NCBI GenBank assembly: GCA_900290255.1
Contig: OMOD01000188.1
Span: 58,905 to 122,904 of the forward strand
Origin: Candidatus Sulfotelmatobacter kueseliae
GTDB lineage: Bacteria; Acidobacteriota; Terriglobia; Terriglobales; Acidobacteriaceae
Length of the DNA: 64,000 bases
Direction: 5' to 3'
Shown: positions 8,551 through 17,257 of the stretch, in pieces
Layout of the letters: every line of letters begins with the position of its first letter
Numbering within the stretch: position 1 is the stretch's first letter
Notes under the pieces: model-generated
What the model was told of the DNA's origin: nothing
Database searches by the model: none
The model's input: only the letters and a program-made list of their open reading frames with translations
Translations under genes and position numbers: made by a program

Positions 8551-9451
8551 AATCCGCAACCTGACGAAAATCTTTCCCCACGCCGAATCCCCGTTTGGCG
8601 GGAAGGCTGGCGGCGGGTCGGGAAGAGAAGTTCGCGCCGTGGACGACGTTTCGCTCGACATTCATTCCGGGGAGACGCTCGGCCTCGTGGGCGAATCGGG
8701 TTCGGGCAAGAGTACGCTCGGCCGGCTGATTCTGCGCCTGATCGAGCCCACCTCCGGCACGATCCGTCACGAAGGACGCGATCTGCTGGCTGCCAGTGGC
8801 AGCGAGATGCGCCGTTTGCGCCGCCACCTGCAGATCATCTTTCAGGATCCCTTTGCCTCGCTCGATCCGCGCTTCCGCGTGGAACAGATCATCGCCGAGC
8901 CGCTGATCGTTCATGGGGACTCGTGTGGGGACAGCCGCCCTCGGCTGTCCGGTCGAGCGAAGCTCGACGGCGGAGATCCTCACCTTGAAGGCCCGGGTGC
9001 CCCGCTCCTATCGCGTTCTTTGCGACAAGGTGGAACCAAGAAAGACGATATCCGCGCCCGCGTCGTTGAACTCCTCCGCGCCGTCGGCCTCGACGAATCC
9101 GCGCTGCGCCGCTATCCCCACGAATTTTCCGGCGGACAGCGCCAGCGCATCGGGATCGCCCGTGCTCTCGCCCTGCGCCCGAAATTCATCGTGTGCGACG
9201 AGCCCGTCTCCGCGCTTGACGTAAGCGTGGGCGCGCAGATCGTCAATCTGCTGGCCCAGTTGCAGCGCGACTTCGGCCTGACCTATCTTTTCATCGCGCA
9301 CTCCATGCCAGTCGTCCGCTATCTCTCGACTCGCATCGCGGTCATGTATCGAGGAAAAATCGTCGAAGTAGGAGACACCGCCCAGATCACCGAACGCCCG
9401 CAGCACGCCTACACCCGCAGCCTGCTCGAGGCCACACCGGAACTTGTGTAG
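8537..9451 (+). CDS. Oligopeptide-type ABC transporter ATPase (OppF/DppF-like) with repeat insertion
   Basis: The 304-residue ATPase has Walker [10 protein letters not shown] (52-60), Q-loop FQDPFASLD, signature SGGQRQR (198-204), Walker B FIVCDEP (about 217-223) and the H-loop AHSM. The family normally energises import of peptides or dipeptides at the inner membrane. Residues about 128-169, between EPLIVHG and [10 protein letters not shown], have no place in the family. They are encoded by a family-A palindrome (8923-8970) and a family-B palindrome (8995-9037) that keep the frame open. The stop codon TAG lies inside a family-C element. No permease or binding-protein gene is adjacent, so the partner is unknown. 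An in-frame GTG at 8528 is an alternative start. Confidence 0.88.
   Translation: MPLLEIRNLTKIFPHAESPFGGKAGGGSGREVRAVDDVSLDIHSGETLGLVGESGSGKSTLGRLILRLIEPTSGTIRHEGRDLLAASGSEMRRLRRHLQIIFQDPFASLDPRFRVEQIIAEPLIVHGDSCGDSRPRLSGRAKLDGGDPHLEGPGAPLLSRSLRQGGTKKDDIRARVVELLRAVGLDESALRRYPHEFSGGQRQRIGIARALALRPKFIVCDEPVSALDVSVGAQIVNLLAQLQRDFGLTYLFIAHSMPVVRYLSTRIAVMYRGKIVEVGDTAQITERPQHAYTRSLLEATPELV
8923..8970. repeat. Family-A palindrome, in frame within the ABC ATPase gene
   Basis: GGGGACAGCCGCCCTCGGC followed by TGTCC and then a second small palindrome around CGAGCGAAGCTCG. It is translated as the hydrophilic [13 protein letters not shown]. Confidence 0.85.
8995..9037. repeat. Family-B hairpin, in frame within the ABC ATPase gene
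   Basis: GGGTGCCCCGCTCCTATCGC and TTCTTTGCGA...GTGGAAC are a diverged copy of the family-B hairpin. It is translated as [14 protein letters not shown]. Confidence 0.7.
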
Positions 9452-9482
9452 GGGCGGACGCCCTCGTCCGCCCGGACGAGCA
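9446..9482. repeat. Family-C palindrome overlapping a stop codon
   Basis: GTAGGGGCGGACGCCCTCG and its reverse (CGTCCGCCCGGACGAG) form a hairpin. Its first bases supply the TAG stop of the ABC ATPase. Other copies lie at 22962-23010 and 27210-27290. Confidence 0.75.
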
Positions 9483-9513
9483 CTGCATTGAGCGGCCATG
9501 CCATACTCTTGCC

Positions 9514-10158
9514 ATGTCCCAGCCCGGCCGCGCCCGTGACGTAGTTGAGCTGATTCTCGGCTACGGGCTGATCGTGTTCGTGATCTGGATGCCCGACCAC
9601 CCGCAGCGCATCCTCTCGCCGGTGGTGCTGGTGGCGACTCTCGCGGTCGTGCTGGCCCGCGGTCCGAGCCGCGACGAACTCGGCTTCGGCCGCCGCGGCC
9701 TTCTGCCTTCGCTCTGGATCGTTCCCGCGGCCGTCGTCCTCTCCACCGTGAGCGTGCTTCTGGCAAAAAGGCTCGGAACCTTCCATCCTGTCTCCGACAG
9801 CAACGTAAAGCACGTCACCGGCTACATCCTTTGGACGCTCTACCAGCAGTTTCTGCTGAATGACTATTTGCTGCCCCGGCTTACCGGTGTTTTCGGCAGC
9901 GAGGCGCTGGCGGCGTCCACGGCTGCGATTTTGTTCGCCGGCGCGCACCTGCCCAGTCCCTGGCTCACCCTGGCCACGTTGGTTTGGGGAGCGGTTTCCT
10001 GCCTTCTGTTCCGCCGCTACCGCAACCTCTACGCGCTCGGCCTCGCCCAGGGACTGCTCGGCCTCTGCTTTGCCGTCTGCGTGCCCGACGCGCTCCACCA
10101 CCACCTGCGCGTGGGATTGGGATATTTGCGCTACCGCGGGACGCCGCCAGTTCGCTGA
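9514..10158 (+). CDS. CPBP-family membrane protein lacking the catalytic Glu pair
   Basis: The 214-residue protein has several membrane helices and the overall pattern of CPBP (CAAX protease/bacteriocin-processing, formerly Abi) intramembrane enzymes. In active members, motif 1 is EExxxR. Here the same place reads YQQFLLNDYLLPRL, with Q111 and Q112 for the two glutamates and Asn for the arginine. The motif-2 His is kept (H145 in FAGAHLP). It is therefore probably a catalytically dead family member, perhaps a binding or regulatory form. It faces, tail to tail, an intact CPBP gene at 10462-11349. The ATG at 9514 gives a hydrophilic start before the first helix. Confidence 0.7.
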   Translation: MSQPGRARDVVELILGYGLIVFVIWMPDHPQRILSPVVLVATLAVVLARGPSRDELGFGRRGLLPSLWIVPAAVVLSTVSVLLAKRLGTFHPVSDSNVKHVTGYILWTLYQQFLLNDYLLPRLTGVFGSEALAASTAAILFAGAHLPSPWLTLATLVWGAVSCLLFRRYRNLYALGLAQGLLGLCFAVCVPDALHHHLRVGLGYLRYRGTPPVR

Positions 10159-10461
10159 CATAGGCTAGTGGGGTGTCGCAGTGAAAGCGTTAGCGGCGAG
10201 CCATGAGGGTACGCCTCGCTGTGCTCGGCGGGTCGGACGAATGCTTCCGCCCCTACATCGCCCGCGGTAACGCTCTCTTTGCGAAGTCCACTAGTGCGCG
10301 GCTGTCACTGCGGGTCAGTGGTGACCAGCGGCAAGAGCCAGCGTAGTGTCCCGCAAATTCGCGGAAGAGATACCCTCCCAGGGCAAAGTTCATAGGCTTT
10401 GTGTCATTCGCGCCTTCTTCGCGGTTCAAGGTTTTGTCCCCCTGCCCCCTGACCCCTGCTT
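10159..10461. other. Intergenic region between two convergent CPBP genes
   Basis: The 303 bases hold a degenerate palindromic stretch resembling family C near 10228-10265 and CCCCTGACCCCTGC-type repeat words near 10440-10458. No gene or clear terminator is visible. Confidence 0.5.
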
Positions 10462-11349
10462 CTAGAACCACCACGACCACAGCCAATCCACGCAGGTGTG
10501 GGTGATGGCGGAAGCCGGCACGCGGCGCCGCTCGCGCCAGGCGCGGCCATAGAAGATTCCCGCAATCGAAGCCAGAACTACGTACCGCCAGTTGAAATGC
10601 ACACCGACTGGATTCCGTTTGTTGAAGTGCGCCAGCCCGAACACCACCGACGCGATCCCGAGCGCCCAACGCCGTCCCACCCGCCGCTCCAGAAAATTCT
10701 GCATCCAGGCGCGGAAGAAAAGTTCTTCCGGAACCGCCGTAACCAAAAAGATGTAGATCCAGGTCAGCGCGGCCTTCCACACCGCGGGCCAATTGGCATG
10801 CGCATGGATGAATCCCAGCGCCAGTCCCAGCAATAAAACGATGGGCGCAAAGAACGCAAGTTCGCGCAGGCCGGTTTTCGCATCCGTCCACTTGAAGTGA
10901 AAATCAAATCCTGCCCCGTCCAGTTGCCGCACCGCCATAAATCCATACAGCCCCATGTCGACGAGCAGCAGTTCATTCAGAGCACGCAACCCGGCCGGCC
11001 AGGCGGATTCGAACCAGCGCAGGTCCACCGCCAGGCCCAGCACCAGCAGAATCAGCGCGTCGCGCCAGTTGCCGCGGCGCTCCGGGTCTCGCTCCGCCGC
11101 CTGCCCCAGCAGCCACGCCAGCCACACCGGCAATCCGGCATAGAGCGCAAACCACTGCCATTGGAATATGTGCTGCGAAAGCGCCACCAGCACGTAGGGC
11201 AGAACCAGAAGCGCGGGAACGAGTGTCCTCACCACGGCCGGCCAGCGCTCGACTGTTCGCGCGGCGCGGTCGGCGGCCATGCCAAACCATGCCGCCACGG
11301 ATAATTCCGCTACCAGCGCCACAATCGCCGACGGCGTCACATTCTGCAT
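10462..11349 (-). CDS. CPBP-family intramembrane glutamic protease
   Basis: At 295 residues with about eight hydrophobic helices. Motif 1 is intact as PEELFFRAW (E208, E209, R213), and motif 2 is FGLAHFNKRN (H241). A downstream His in ITHTCVDWLW supports a functional active site. The family cuts near or inside the membrane; bacterial members act in maturation or immunity to bacteriocins, but most are uncharacterised. The ATG at 11349 gives a hydrophobic N-terminus (MQNVTPSAIVALVAEL). It is convergent with the Glu-less relative at 9514-10158; the two are not close duplicates in length or sequence. Confidence 0.82.
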   Translation of the reverse strand: MQNVTPSAIVALVAELSVAAWFGMAADRAARTVERWPAVVRTLVPALLVLPYVLVALSQHIFQWQWFALYAGLPVWLAWLLGQAAERDPERRGNWRDALILLVLGLAVDLRWFESAWPAGLRALNELLLVDMGLYGFMAVRQLDGAGFDFHFKWTDAKTGLRELAFFAPIVLLLGLALGFIHAHANWPAVWKAALTWIYIFLVTAVPEELFFRAWMQNFLERRVGRRWALGIASVVFGLAHFNKRNPVGVHFNWRYVVLASIAGIFYGRAWRERRRVPASAITHTCVDWLWSWWF

Positions 11350-11407
11350 TGGGAAATCTTACGGCATCGCCTGCTTTTGCATTTCTGTAATTTCCCTTCG
11401 CGAAGGC

Positions 11408-11554
11408 GTCATCCCGAAGCGCCGCGCTCTTACCGGCGGCGCGAGGGATCTCCCTCGAGACGTTCGCCTGCCGGGGAGATCCTTCGCTCCGCCTCGCTTC
11501 GCTCGCCCTCGGCTCAAGCCGAGGGTCTACCAGACGGCTTCGCTCAGGATGACA
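11408..11554. repeat. Family-D element bounded by GTCATCC...GGATGAC
   Basis: The ends CGTCATCCCGAAGCG and CGCTCAGGATGACAC are inverted; the interior contains further stem-forming words (AGGGATCTCCCTCGAG, CCCTCGGCTCAAGCCGAGGG). Relatives lie at 29122-29207, 42961-43088 and 61781-61892. Confidence 0.75.
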
Positions 11555-11558
11555 CCTC

Positions 11559-11587
11559 TTGTCTCGCCGCTCCTCTCCGGCTAGAAT
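11559..11587 (+). promoter_or_regulatory. Sigma-70-like promoter for the YIP1 gene
   Basis: TTGTCT (11559-11564), a 17-base spacer and TAGAAT (11582-11587) lie about 30 bases before the start codon, immediately after the family-D element. Confidence 0.65.
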
Positions 11588-11615
11588 TCCTCGGAATCTT
11601 TCTTAGGAGGCATTC

Positions 11616-12377
11616 ATGGCCGCCGCTCCGGTCCCGCCCGCTTCGCCTGCTCCCACGCCCGAGCCCGCACCGCTTTCCCAAGGCGCCCGCATCATCGATA
11701 CGTTTATCGCACCCTCGAAAACGTTCACCGATCTGCGCCGCAGCGCGTCGTGGTGGGCGCCGTGGCTTCTGCTGTCAATCGTCTCGGTAGCCTTCATCTA
11801 CGTTATCGGAAAACAGATCGGTTTCGAGCAGATCACGCGGAACCAGATCGCGCACTCTTCGCGCGCCGATCAGTTCGACAAGCTCCCCGCCGACCAGCAG
11901 GCCAGACAAATTCAGCTTTCCGTCAAGATCATCAAGGTCTTCGCATACGGGAACCCACTGATGCTTTTGTTCTACATCCTGCTTATGACCGTTGTCCTGT
12001 GGGTCACCATCAAGGTCGGCGCCGGAGGCGACACTCCGTTCAAAACCGCCTATGCCATCATGATGTACGCCAGCCTTCCCGGAATCATTGGCGGCATCCT
12101 CGGCATTATTTCGCTGTACGCCGGCGTCAATCCCGAGGGCTTTGACATCAACAATCCCGTGGCCACGAATCTGGCCTACTATCTCGATCCTGAGACCACC
12201 GGCAAGTTCGTGCGCGGGATGGCGTCCTCTCTGGATGTGTTCAGCATCTGGACGATCGTGCTCATCGGCATCGGCTTTGCCTCGACCAGCAAGGTGAAGC
12301 GTTCGACTGCCATCATCATCGTCGCGGTTTGGTATCTGGTCTACAAACTGGCGACTTCAGCGCTCGCGTCGTTGTAG
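11616..12377 (+). CDS. YIP1-domain integral membrane protein
   Basis: The 253-residue protein begins with a Pro/Ala-rich cytoplasmic leader (about 1-25). A FIAPSKTFTDLRRSASWWAPW segment follows, typical of bacterial YIP1-like proteins, and then five or so membrane helices between residues 48 and 250. The family is widespread in Acidobacteriota and of unknown function. The ATG at 11616 is preceded by TTAGGAGG at ideal spacing. A DinB-like gene follows on the same strand after 180 bases that include a hairpin repeat, so the two are probably separate units. Confidence 0.8.
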   Translation: MAAAPVPPASPAPTPEPAPLSQGARIIDTFIAPSKTFTDLRRSASWWAPWLLLSIVSVAFIYVIGKQIGFEQITRNQIAHSSRADQFDKLPADQQARQIQLSVKIIKVFAYGNPLMLLFYILLMTVVLWVTIKVGAGGDTPFKTAYAIMMYASLPGIIGGILGIISLYAGVNPEGFDINNPVATNLAYYLDPETTGKFVRGMASSLDVFSIWTIVLIGIGFASTSKVKRSTAIIIVAVWYLVYKLATSALASL

Positions 12378-12399
12378 AAAAGAAATTCCACAGAGCCGG

Positions 12400-12463
12400 C
12401 TGCCCCACCCATTCGACTACGCTCAGGGCAGGCTCTGCGCGCTTTTCGAAGGGTGGGAACCAC
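12400..12463. repeat. Family-B hairpin with GACTACGCTCAGGGCAGG module
   Basis: TGCCCCACCC pairs with GGGTGGGAACCA. The interior carries the reverse of the CCTGCCCTGAGCG module. Confidence 0.7.
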
Positions 12464-12557
12464 TGCGTCCTCTGCGGTTTTGGTCTGACAGTGGAGGATC
12501 CCTCGCGCTCCCCGCCCCGCCTGAGTAAAATGGGACCGCCACACCCGGAGGCTTCCC

Positions 12558-13082
12558 ATGAAACGCGCACTCGTTGTTCTTCTGCTTTTCGCCGCAACCG
12601 CGGTTCTGGCGCAGGACAAAAATCCGGTGACTTCGGTCGTCCGGGAAATTCTCCCGCGCCAGCAAAAGAACCTGGTCGCCGCGGTCGAGGAAATGCCCGC
12701 CGACAAGTTTGCCTACAAGCCCACCGAGCAGCAGATGACCTTCGGCCACCTCGTCCTGCACATCGTGCAGTCGAACAATTATCTGTGCTCGAAAATCGGC
12801 GACCTGCCTGAGGTCAAGGCCGCCGTGCCGCTGAAGGAAACCGACGGCAAGGACAAACTGGTCGAGGCGCTGAAGGCGAGTTTCGACTTCTGCACCACCG
12901 CCCTCAACAAAGTGGATGACTCCAAGCTCTCCGACGAAGTGGAACTGTTCGGCGGCCACAAAGGCGCGCGCGCCTTCGCCCTGATCGCCCTCACCAACGA
13001 CTGGGCCGACCACTACAGCTCGGCGGCCATGTATCTGCGCCTCAGCGGCCTGCTTCCGCCCACGGCGCAGCCCAAGAAGTAG
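12558..13082 (+). CDS. Secreted DinB-like four-helix protein
   Basis: A signal peptide (MKRALVVLLLFAATAVLAQ) precedes a 150-residue DinB-fold domain. The expected His ligands are present in TFGHLVLHIVQ (about residues 55-65) and in NDWADHYSSAAMYLRL near residue 155. DinB proteins are metal-binding four-helix bundles related to thiol-dependent transferases. Most secreted acidobacterial members have no known reaction. The ATG at 12558 follows GGAGG. Total length is 174 residues, normal for the family. Confidence 0.8.
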   Translation: MKRALVVLLLFAATAVLAQDKNPVTSVVREILPRQQKNLVAAVEEMPADKFAYKPTEQQMTFGHLVLHIVQSNNYLCSKIGDLPEVKAAVPLKETDGKDKLVEALKASFDFCTTALNKVDDSKLSDEVELFGGHKGARAFALIALTNDWADHYSSAAMYLRLSGLLPPTAQPKK

Positions 13083-13400
13083 CCGCCAGCGGCCGCCGCG
13101 CAGTCGAATCGAATGGGGTTGGGCAGAAGACGGCTTGAGGTCCCCCGGCTCCTTCCCCGCGCCGCTGATTCGGGTCAATGCGTGTTATCGGGATTTTGCG
13201 CCAAGTATCCGACGATTGCGGTCACCGAATTGGAGAATGCGTGGCGAATTGGTCAGACGGGCTGACGACCAACATGGTGTGAACGTGCAAGTCTTGCTCC
13301 CCCCAGCATTCCCACCGTTCAGGCTGCTTGAAAACCACAAAGGCGGAGACAACAGCAAACGATAGGCGCCCTGTTTTCACAACACCGGGCGGGGGCCGAT
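13083..13400. other. Intergenic region, no feature recognised
   Basis: The 318 bases lie between the convergent DinB-like gene and the unknown gene at 13401. I see no conserved repeat, gene or terminator in them. Confidence 0.5.
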
Positions 13401-14096
13401 TCAGTTCGATCCGTCACTCGAACTGGCCGCCTGCAGGACGGCTTCAGGCGCATCGAATTGCAGGGGCTGGTTGTAATCGGTGTAGGAATAGTGGCCGACG
13501 TCATCGGTGGTCATCTCGTAGGGCAGATGATCTTCCAGTCCGATGCACACCGAGCCTCTCTGGCCCGAGGTGGCGGAGTGCATAGAGAACTTCCAGTCCT
13601 GGCAGCGGACGCCATTGACCGTTTTCTTGTCGCCCTTTCCAAACGTGGCGCTCCTGAGCATCGCCCTGATATTCGGCAGCAGATCGCGAAGGGTTCCTTG
13701 TGCAAGGTTGTCGCAATACCAACTGGCTGAATATTGCACGGACGTATATTTGGTCTGCTCCCAGGATCCGTCGCTATTGCGCGTGTACTTCTGGTCGCTG
13801 CGCACCAGAAAGATATCTTCTGTCATTTCCACAGGATTGGCGCCCATTTGCAACTCTGTTGATCGCTTGTGGACGATGCTCCGGTTGCAATCCACCTCCC
13901 AGAGCCTTTCTGCATGCTGGGTGCTCGGCGTGCTCCCGACGTACGTTCCGCGGAAGCTCTTGACCTGCTCGGTCGCATCCAGCATTTTCTGAAACTCCGC
14001 GTCCCCGTTTTCTGGGGTCAGGACGTAGTCCATTCCCCAAATGAACAGCCCGGCCAGCACAATCGCGCCAATCCAAAAGAAGAGACGGCTACCCAT
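13401..14096 (-). CDS. Membrane-anchored protein of unknown function (LolA-like profile possible)
   Basis: At 231 residues with one N-terminal hydrophobic helix (about 5-24) and an outward-facing domain. The domain begins with a helix (EFQKMLDATEQVKSFRGTYVG), followed by beta-rich segments and several Cys residues. The arrangement of helix, then strands measuring RLWEVDCNRS...YTRNSDGSWEQTKY, then GVRCQDWKFSM recalls LolA/LppX-type lipid carriers, but this is only a shape impression. The ATG at 14096 is the natural start. It and the next small gene upstream are on the same strand and may be related in role. No known motif is recognised. Confidence 0.6.
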   Translation of the reverse strand: MGSRLFFWIGAIVLAGLFIWGMDYVLTPENGDAEFQKMLDATEQVKSFRGTYVGSTPSTQHAERLWEVDCNRSIVHKRSTELQMGANPVEMTEDIFLVRSDQKYTRNSDGSWEQTKYTSVQYSASWYCDNLAQGTLRDLLPNIRAMLRSATFGKGDKKTVNGVRCQDWKFSMHSATSGQRGSVCIGLEDHLPYEMTTDDVGHYSYTDYNQPLQFDAPEAVLQAASSSDGSN

Positions 14097-14345
14097 AATA
14101 AAGTCCTTTCCCCCAGCGCCTTCCCGCCTAGGTTAGTCGACAGAGTTGACGCGTGAAAGTTACTGACGTGCCTGACAGGGGCGGGTGGTCCGCACTTCCA
14201 CCGGGGGAATTGCGAACCGGGTGCTTCGACACGCGCAGATCGGGCAATTCCCAGAGGTCTTAGGGGGGTGTCTTGATGAGTGAAATCGGGGATATTACGC
14301 CAAATGACTTCTACGCTTGGCTTTCTTGTCTTCGGAGATAAGGTG

Positions 14346-14840
14346 TCATCGAGTCACAAACACGTTCGAGTTGACGCCGTAGCTGACAAGTTTAAGACCG
14401 CTGCCCGCTTTTCTCCACGTAAATGTTTCAACGGCATTCCCCTGATCATATGTGCTTTGGTAGGTGACCGTTATGAATGTGCCGTTGGTCGTGGAGGCCA
14501 CGGAGATGTTTGTGCGAGCGAAACCACGCGATGGACCCAGCTTTGAATGGACACCCGCAAGGAATTTCGTTGTCTCGTCATGGTTCGCGGAGTTCTGGAA
14601 TGCTTCGTCAGAATCACGCAGAATATCGCCATACGCCTGCGAGTCTAGTTGCGAATGGAAGTGGCGCACCGCATCATCCGAAAGCCGCGCACCAGCGCGC
14701 ATACCGGACTCGCACTGCCACATGAAATAGCCGATCACCAGAACAGTTGCAAGGAGCGACAACTTCAGTGATATACGCCTACGCTTTGTCTGGGCAGAAT
14801 AGTTGTCGAGAGGAACGTGGGGCGTGACAGATTCTTCCAT
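14346..14840 (-). CDS. Small membrane-anchored protein, DUF4019-like
   Basis: At 164 residues: a cytoplasmic N-terminus with a basic KRRR, one membrane helix (about 25-42), then an extracytoplasmic domain. That domain has the pattern ...VRHFHSQLDSQAYGDI, LGPSRGFARTN and FITVTYQSTYDQGNAVETFTW. This order resembles DUF4019/DUF3887-type proteins of unknown function. The start at ATG 14840 is the only plausible one. Like its downstream neighbour it is a single-pass membrane protein, and both have somewhat lower GC than the surroundings, which may hint at recent arrival. Confidence 0.6.
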   Translation of the reverse strand: MEESVTPHVPLDNYSAQTKRRRISLKLSLLATVLVIGYFMWQCESGMRAGARLSDDAVRHFHSQLDSQAYGDILRDSDEAFQNSANHDETTKFLAGVHSKLGPSRGFARTNISVASTTNGTFITVTYQSTYDQGNAVETFTWRKAGSGLKLVSYGVNSNVFVTR

Positions 14841-14936
14841 TCGTGGCTCCCATCACAACCGACTATTCTAGTTGGAATCGGGAAGTGTCTGCGTAACTTC
14901 TGTTATCAGGCGTTTGCACTCATGGACTCTCGCGAC

Positions 14937-15080
14937 TTAGAACCAGTCGCTACGGTAGGCGACCCACCAGGCGATGAAGATGATGGGAATCGTCGCGCCC
15001 AGAGCCCACCGGAACGGCAGCAGGAAATCCGCCAGCAGACCCAGAAGCATAAAGACCATCCAGAAGATTTTTCTCTGCAT
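14937..15080 (-). CDS. 47-residue double-helix membrane protein
   Basis: The frame from ATG 15080 encodes MQRKIFWMVFMLLGLL, a proline-containing turn, then a second helix ATIPIIFIAWWVAYR and the end SDWF. Two adjacent membrane helices with a positive N-terminus and a clean stop support a real small protein. No ribosome binding site is obvious and the longer frame above it runs through repeat DNA, so expression is uncertain. No family recognised. Confidence 0.5.
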   Translation of the reverse strand: MQRKIFWMVFMLLGLLADFLLPFRWALGATIPIIFIAWWVAYRSDWF

Positions 15081-15177
15081 CGGAAGATTGTACTGAGGTT
15101 TGTCGTTGACAAACTCGGGCGATCCCGCTCGTCGACGAATTCCCCGACGAGTTCCGGCGCTACGCCAATGGTTGCCG

Positions 15178-15215
15178 GGTGCCCCACCCTTCTCGGTTTT
15201 CGAAGGGTGGGTACA
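15178..15215. repeat. Family-B hairpin
   Basis: GGGTGCCCCACCCTTCTCGG and TTTTCGAAGGGTGGGTAC form a stem of about 10 base pairs, just after the radical SAM stop codon (minus strand). Confidence 0.75.
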
Positions 15216-15217
15216 CG

Positions 15218-16246
15218 CTATTTGATCTGCACCAGTTCGTTCGCGCCAGCCGCAGCCGGAATCGCCGGCGCCGGCCGCTGCGGATCGCGCCACGAATCAA
15301 AAATCGAGACCTGATGCACGCATGACACCGTGCAGTGCGGCGCGCACGATTTCTCGGTCAGATATTCGCGCCGCAGATCGTCGCGCGTATAGGTCGCGAG
15401 CGGCACGCCCGGATATCCCCGCTGCTGCGAGCAGTAGTGCACCAGCCCGTCTTCGCAGATGTAGAGATATCGCCCGCCCGCGCGGCAGCGCCAGTCGTTC
15501 GGCACGCCCTTGGCAATGTTGTCCTGAAACGCGTTGACCCGGGTGAAGCTCGCTTTTTCGAGCGCCTGCATGGCGTGGTAGATGCGCCGTTCTTCTTCGC
15601 CCAGAGGCTGCAGCTGCCCGCTGCCGTCGTGAATAATGCCGATGGTCGAGCTGAACCCGAGCTCGACGGCGCGTTTGCCGATCACCAGCGCGTCCTGCGG
15701 ATGCGTGATTCCGCCGCCCACCACGGAATTGATGTTCACGTGAAAGTCGGCATGTTCGCCCAGCAGTTGCAGTTTCTTGTCGAGCACTTTCAGGCTTTTT
15801 TTCGACACCTCGTCCGGATTCACGTTGTCGATCGAGATCTGCAGCCACTCGAGGCCGGCGCGGTTCAGCCGCTGGATTCTTTCCGCCACCAACAGGTACC
15901 CGTTCGTGATCAACCCGGCGATCATCCCGTTGGCGCGGATGCGGCGAATGACGTCGTCGAGTTCGGGATGCATCAGCGGCTCGCCGCCCGAAATCGTCAC
16001 CACCGAAGTGCCCAGCTCGCCCAGCTTGTCAATGCGGCGATGCATCTCCTCGATCGGCACCGGCTTCGAAAAATCATCGAACTCGTTGCAGTAGGTGCAG
16101 GCCAGGTTGCAGCGCCGCATCGGGATAATGTGCGCCAGCAGCGGATGCTCGGTCGAAGCCAGCGCGCGCGCCATCATCGCCGCCCCGCGCACGTTGCGGT
16201 GCAGGGCTTTCGCCTGCCGGCGCAGAGTTGTGAATATGCTGGGCAT
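15218..16246 (-). CDS. Radical SAM protein with C-terminal cysteine-rich (SPASM-like) region
   Basis: The 342-residue protein has the radical SAM cluster motif RCNLACTYC (C46, C50, C53), the SAM-binding GGEP (87-90) and further barrel strands ([15 protein letters not shown]). In the last 90 residues, cysteines in [21 protein letters not shown] and [10 protein letters not shown] look like ligands for one or two auxiliary iron-sulfur clusters, as in SPASM or twitch domains. Such enzymes modify peptides or small molecules by radical chemistry. No precursor peptide or substrate gene is visible nearby, so the reaction is unknown. The ATG at 16246 begins a basic amphipathic helix that could associate with the membrane. 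Confidence 0.85.
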   Translation of the reverse strand: MPSIFTTLRRQAKALHRNVRGAAMMARALASTEHPLLAHIIPMRRCNLACTYCNEFDDFSKPVPIEEMHRRIDKLGELGTSVVTISGGEPLMHPELDDVIRRIRANGMIAGLITNGYLLVAERIQRLNRAGLEWLQISIDNVNPDEVSKKSLKVLDKKLQLLGEHADFHVNINSVVGGGITHPQDALVIGKRAVELGFSSTIGIIHDGSGQLQPLGEEERRIYHAMQALEKASFTRVNAFQDNIAKGVPNDWRCRAGGRYLYICEDGLVHYCSQQRGYPGVPLATYTRDDLRREYLTEKSCAPHCTVSCVHQVSIFDSWRDPQRPAPAIPAAAGANELVQIK

Positions 16247-16564
16247 GATGAGAATGTTTTTCTATTACAGCACAGCGAGGCTTCGTATGCACCGCCAGGA
16301 GGGGCCTCCTGACGATTTCCCATGGTGAACGGCGATTTTTGTCAGTGGGCCGGAGCTCACTTCCGTCTCCTTTTGGCGCGGTTCTCAGTCCAATGCGTCC
16401 CGACAGATCGGGCAACCGTGGAAGAGCGGCGCTTCAGCGCCGCGTAGCAATGATCCTACGATTCCGGGCTTCAGCCCTGGTGGAGCCGCACAATCGCCAC
16501 GCAGGGGCAGCCGCCGAGCTTCGCTCGGCCGGACAGCCGAGGGCGGCTGTCCCCACAAAGAACG
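16247..16564. other. Intergenic region with two repeat elements
   Basis: The 318 bases contain a GTGGAAGAGCGGCGCTTCAG hairpin (16419-16446; relative at 45929-45956) and a family-A palindrome (16501-16556). No gene seen. Confidence 0.6.
16501..16556. repeat. Family-A palindrome, intergenic
   Basis: GAGCTTCGCTCGGCCGGACA followed by GCCGAGGGCGGCTGTCCCCAC, the reverse orientation of the copy at 8923. It lies just beyond the racemase stop codon. Confidence 0.85.
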
Positions 16565-17254
16565 CTATCCCTCCACCGCTTTTCTCACCGCGGCGCGCGC
16601 CAGAATCCGCGTCGAATCGAGCACCGGCAGCGGCGAAGATTCCGGCGTGACCAGCAGCGGAATCTCGGTGCAGCCGAGAACCACCGTGTCGCAGCCTTCG
16701 TCTTTCATGACGCGAATGACTGCAACGAAATACTCCAGCGAACTCTGCAGGAATATGCCATTGACCAGTTCGTCGAAAATGATCTGGTTGATGCGCTCGC
16801 GCCGCTCCGTGCCGGGGATGCGCTGTTCCATACCGGCCGCTTTCAGCGCGTCGCGATAAACCGGACCTTCCATCAGATAGCGCGTGCCCAGCACGGCCAA
16901 GCGCTTCGCCTGGCGGCACTGCGCTTCCCGCGCCACTTCCCGCGCGATGTGCAGCCACGGACGCGGCGAGCGGTGCTCCACCAGATCAAATGCCTGGTGA
17001 ATCGTGTTGTCCGGGCAGATGAGGAAGTCAGCCCCGGTTTTCGCCAGCTTCTCGGACGACGCGAGCATCAAGTCAGCCACGCCCGCCCAGTCGGCGGCAT
17101 CGACGCGCCTCATGTATTCGGCCAGCGAGTGGGAATGCAGCGAGACCTCGGGATGGTCGTGCCGGCCGAGTGCCTCGGCTCCTTCGAGCGAAATGGTGCG
17201 GTAGCAGAGCGCGGCTCCTTCGGTGCTGCAGGCGACAATGCCGATGTGTAGCAT
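16565..17254 (-). CDS. Aspartate/glutamate racemase family protein
   Basis: At 229 residues, normal for the cofactor-independent Asp/Glu racemase family, which uses two cysteines as opposed acid/base catalysts. C80 in CPDNTIHQ and C195 in VVLGCTEIPLL are the two expected residues, and the N-terminal IGIVACSTEGAALCYR matches the phosphate/substrate loop region. Members racemise aspartate, glutamate or other amino acids, supplying D-amino acids for the wall or signalling. The ATG at 17254 is used. Substrate cannot be assigned. Downstream on the same strand lies the radical SAM gene, 318 bases away. Confidence 0.85.
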   Translation of the reverse strand: MLHIGIVACSTEGAALCYRTISLEGAEALGRHDHPEVSLHSHSLAEYMRRVDAADWAGVADLMLASSEKLAKTGADFLICPDNTIHQAFDLVEHRSPRPWLHIAREVAREAQCRQAKRLAVLGTRYLMEGPVYRDALKAAGMEQRIPGTERRERINQIIFDELVNGIFLQSSLEYFVAVIRVMKDEGCDTVVLGCTEIPLLVTPESSPLPVLDSTRILARAAVRKAVEG

Positions 17255-17257
17255 CAG

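Noticed and set aside
10159..10461. A possible structured RNA in the gap between the two CPBP genes
   Set aside because: Only diverged palindromic words are present; no covariation evidence or known RNA motif can be seen.
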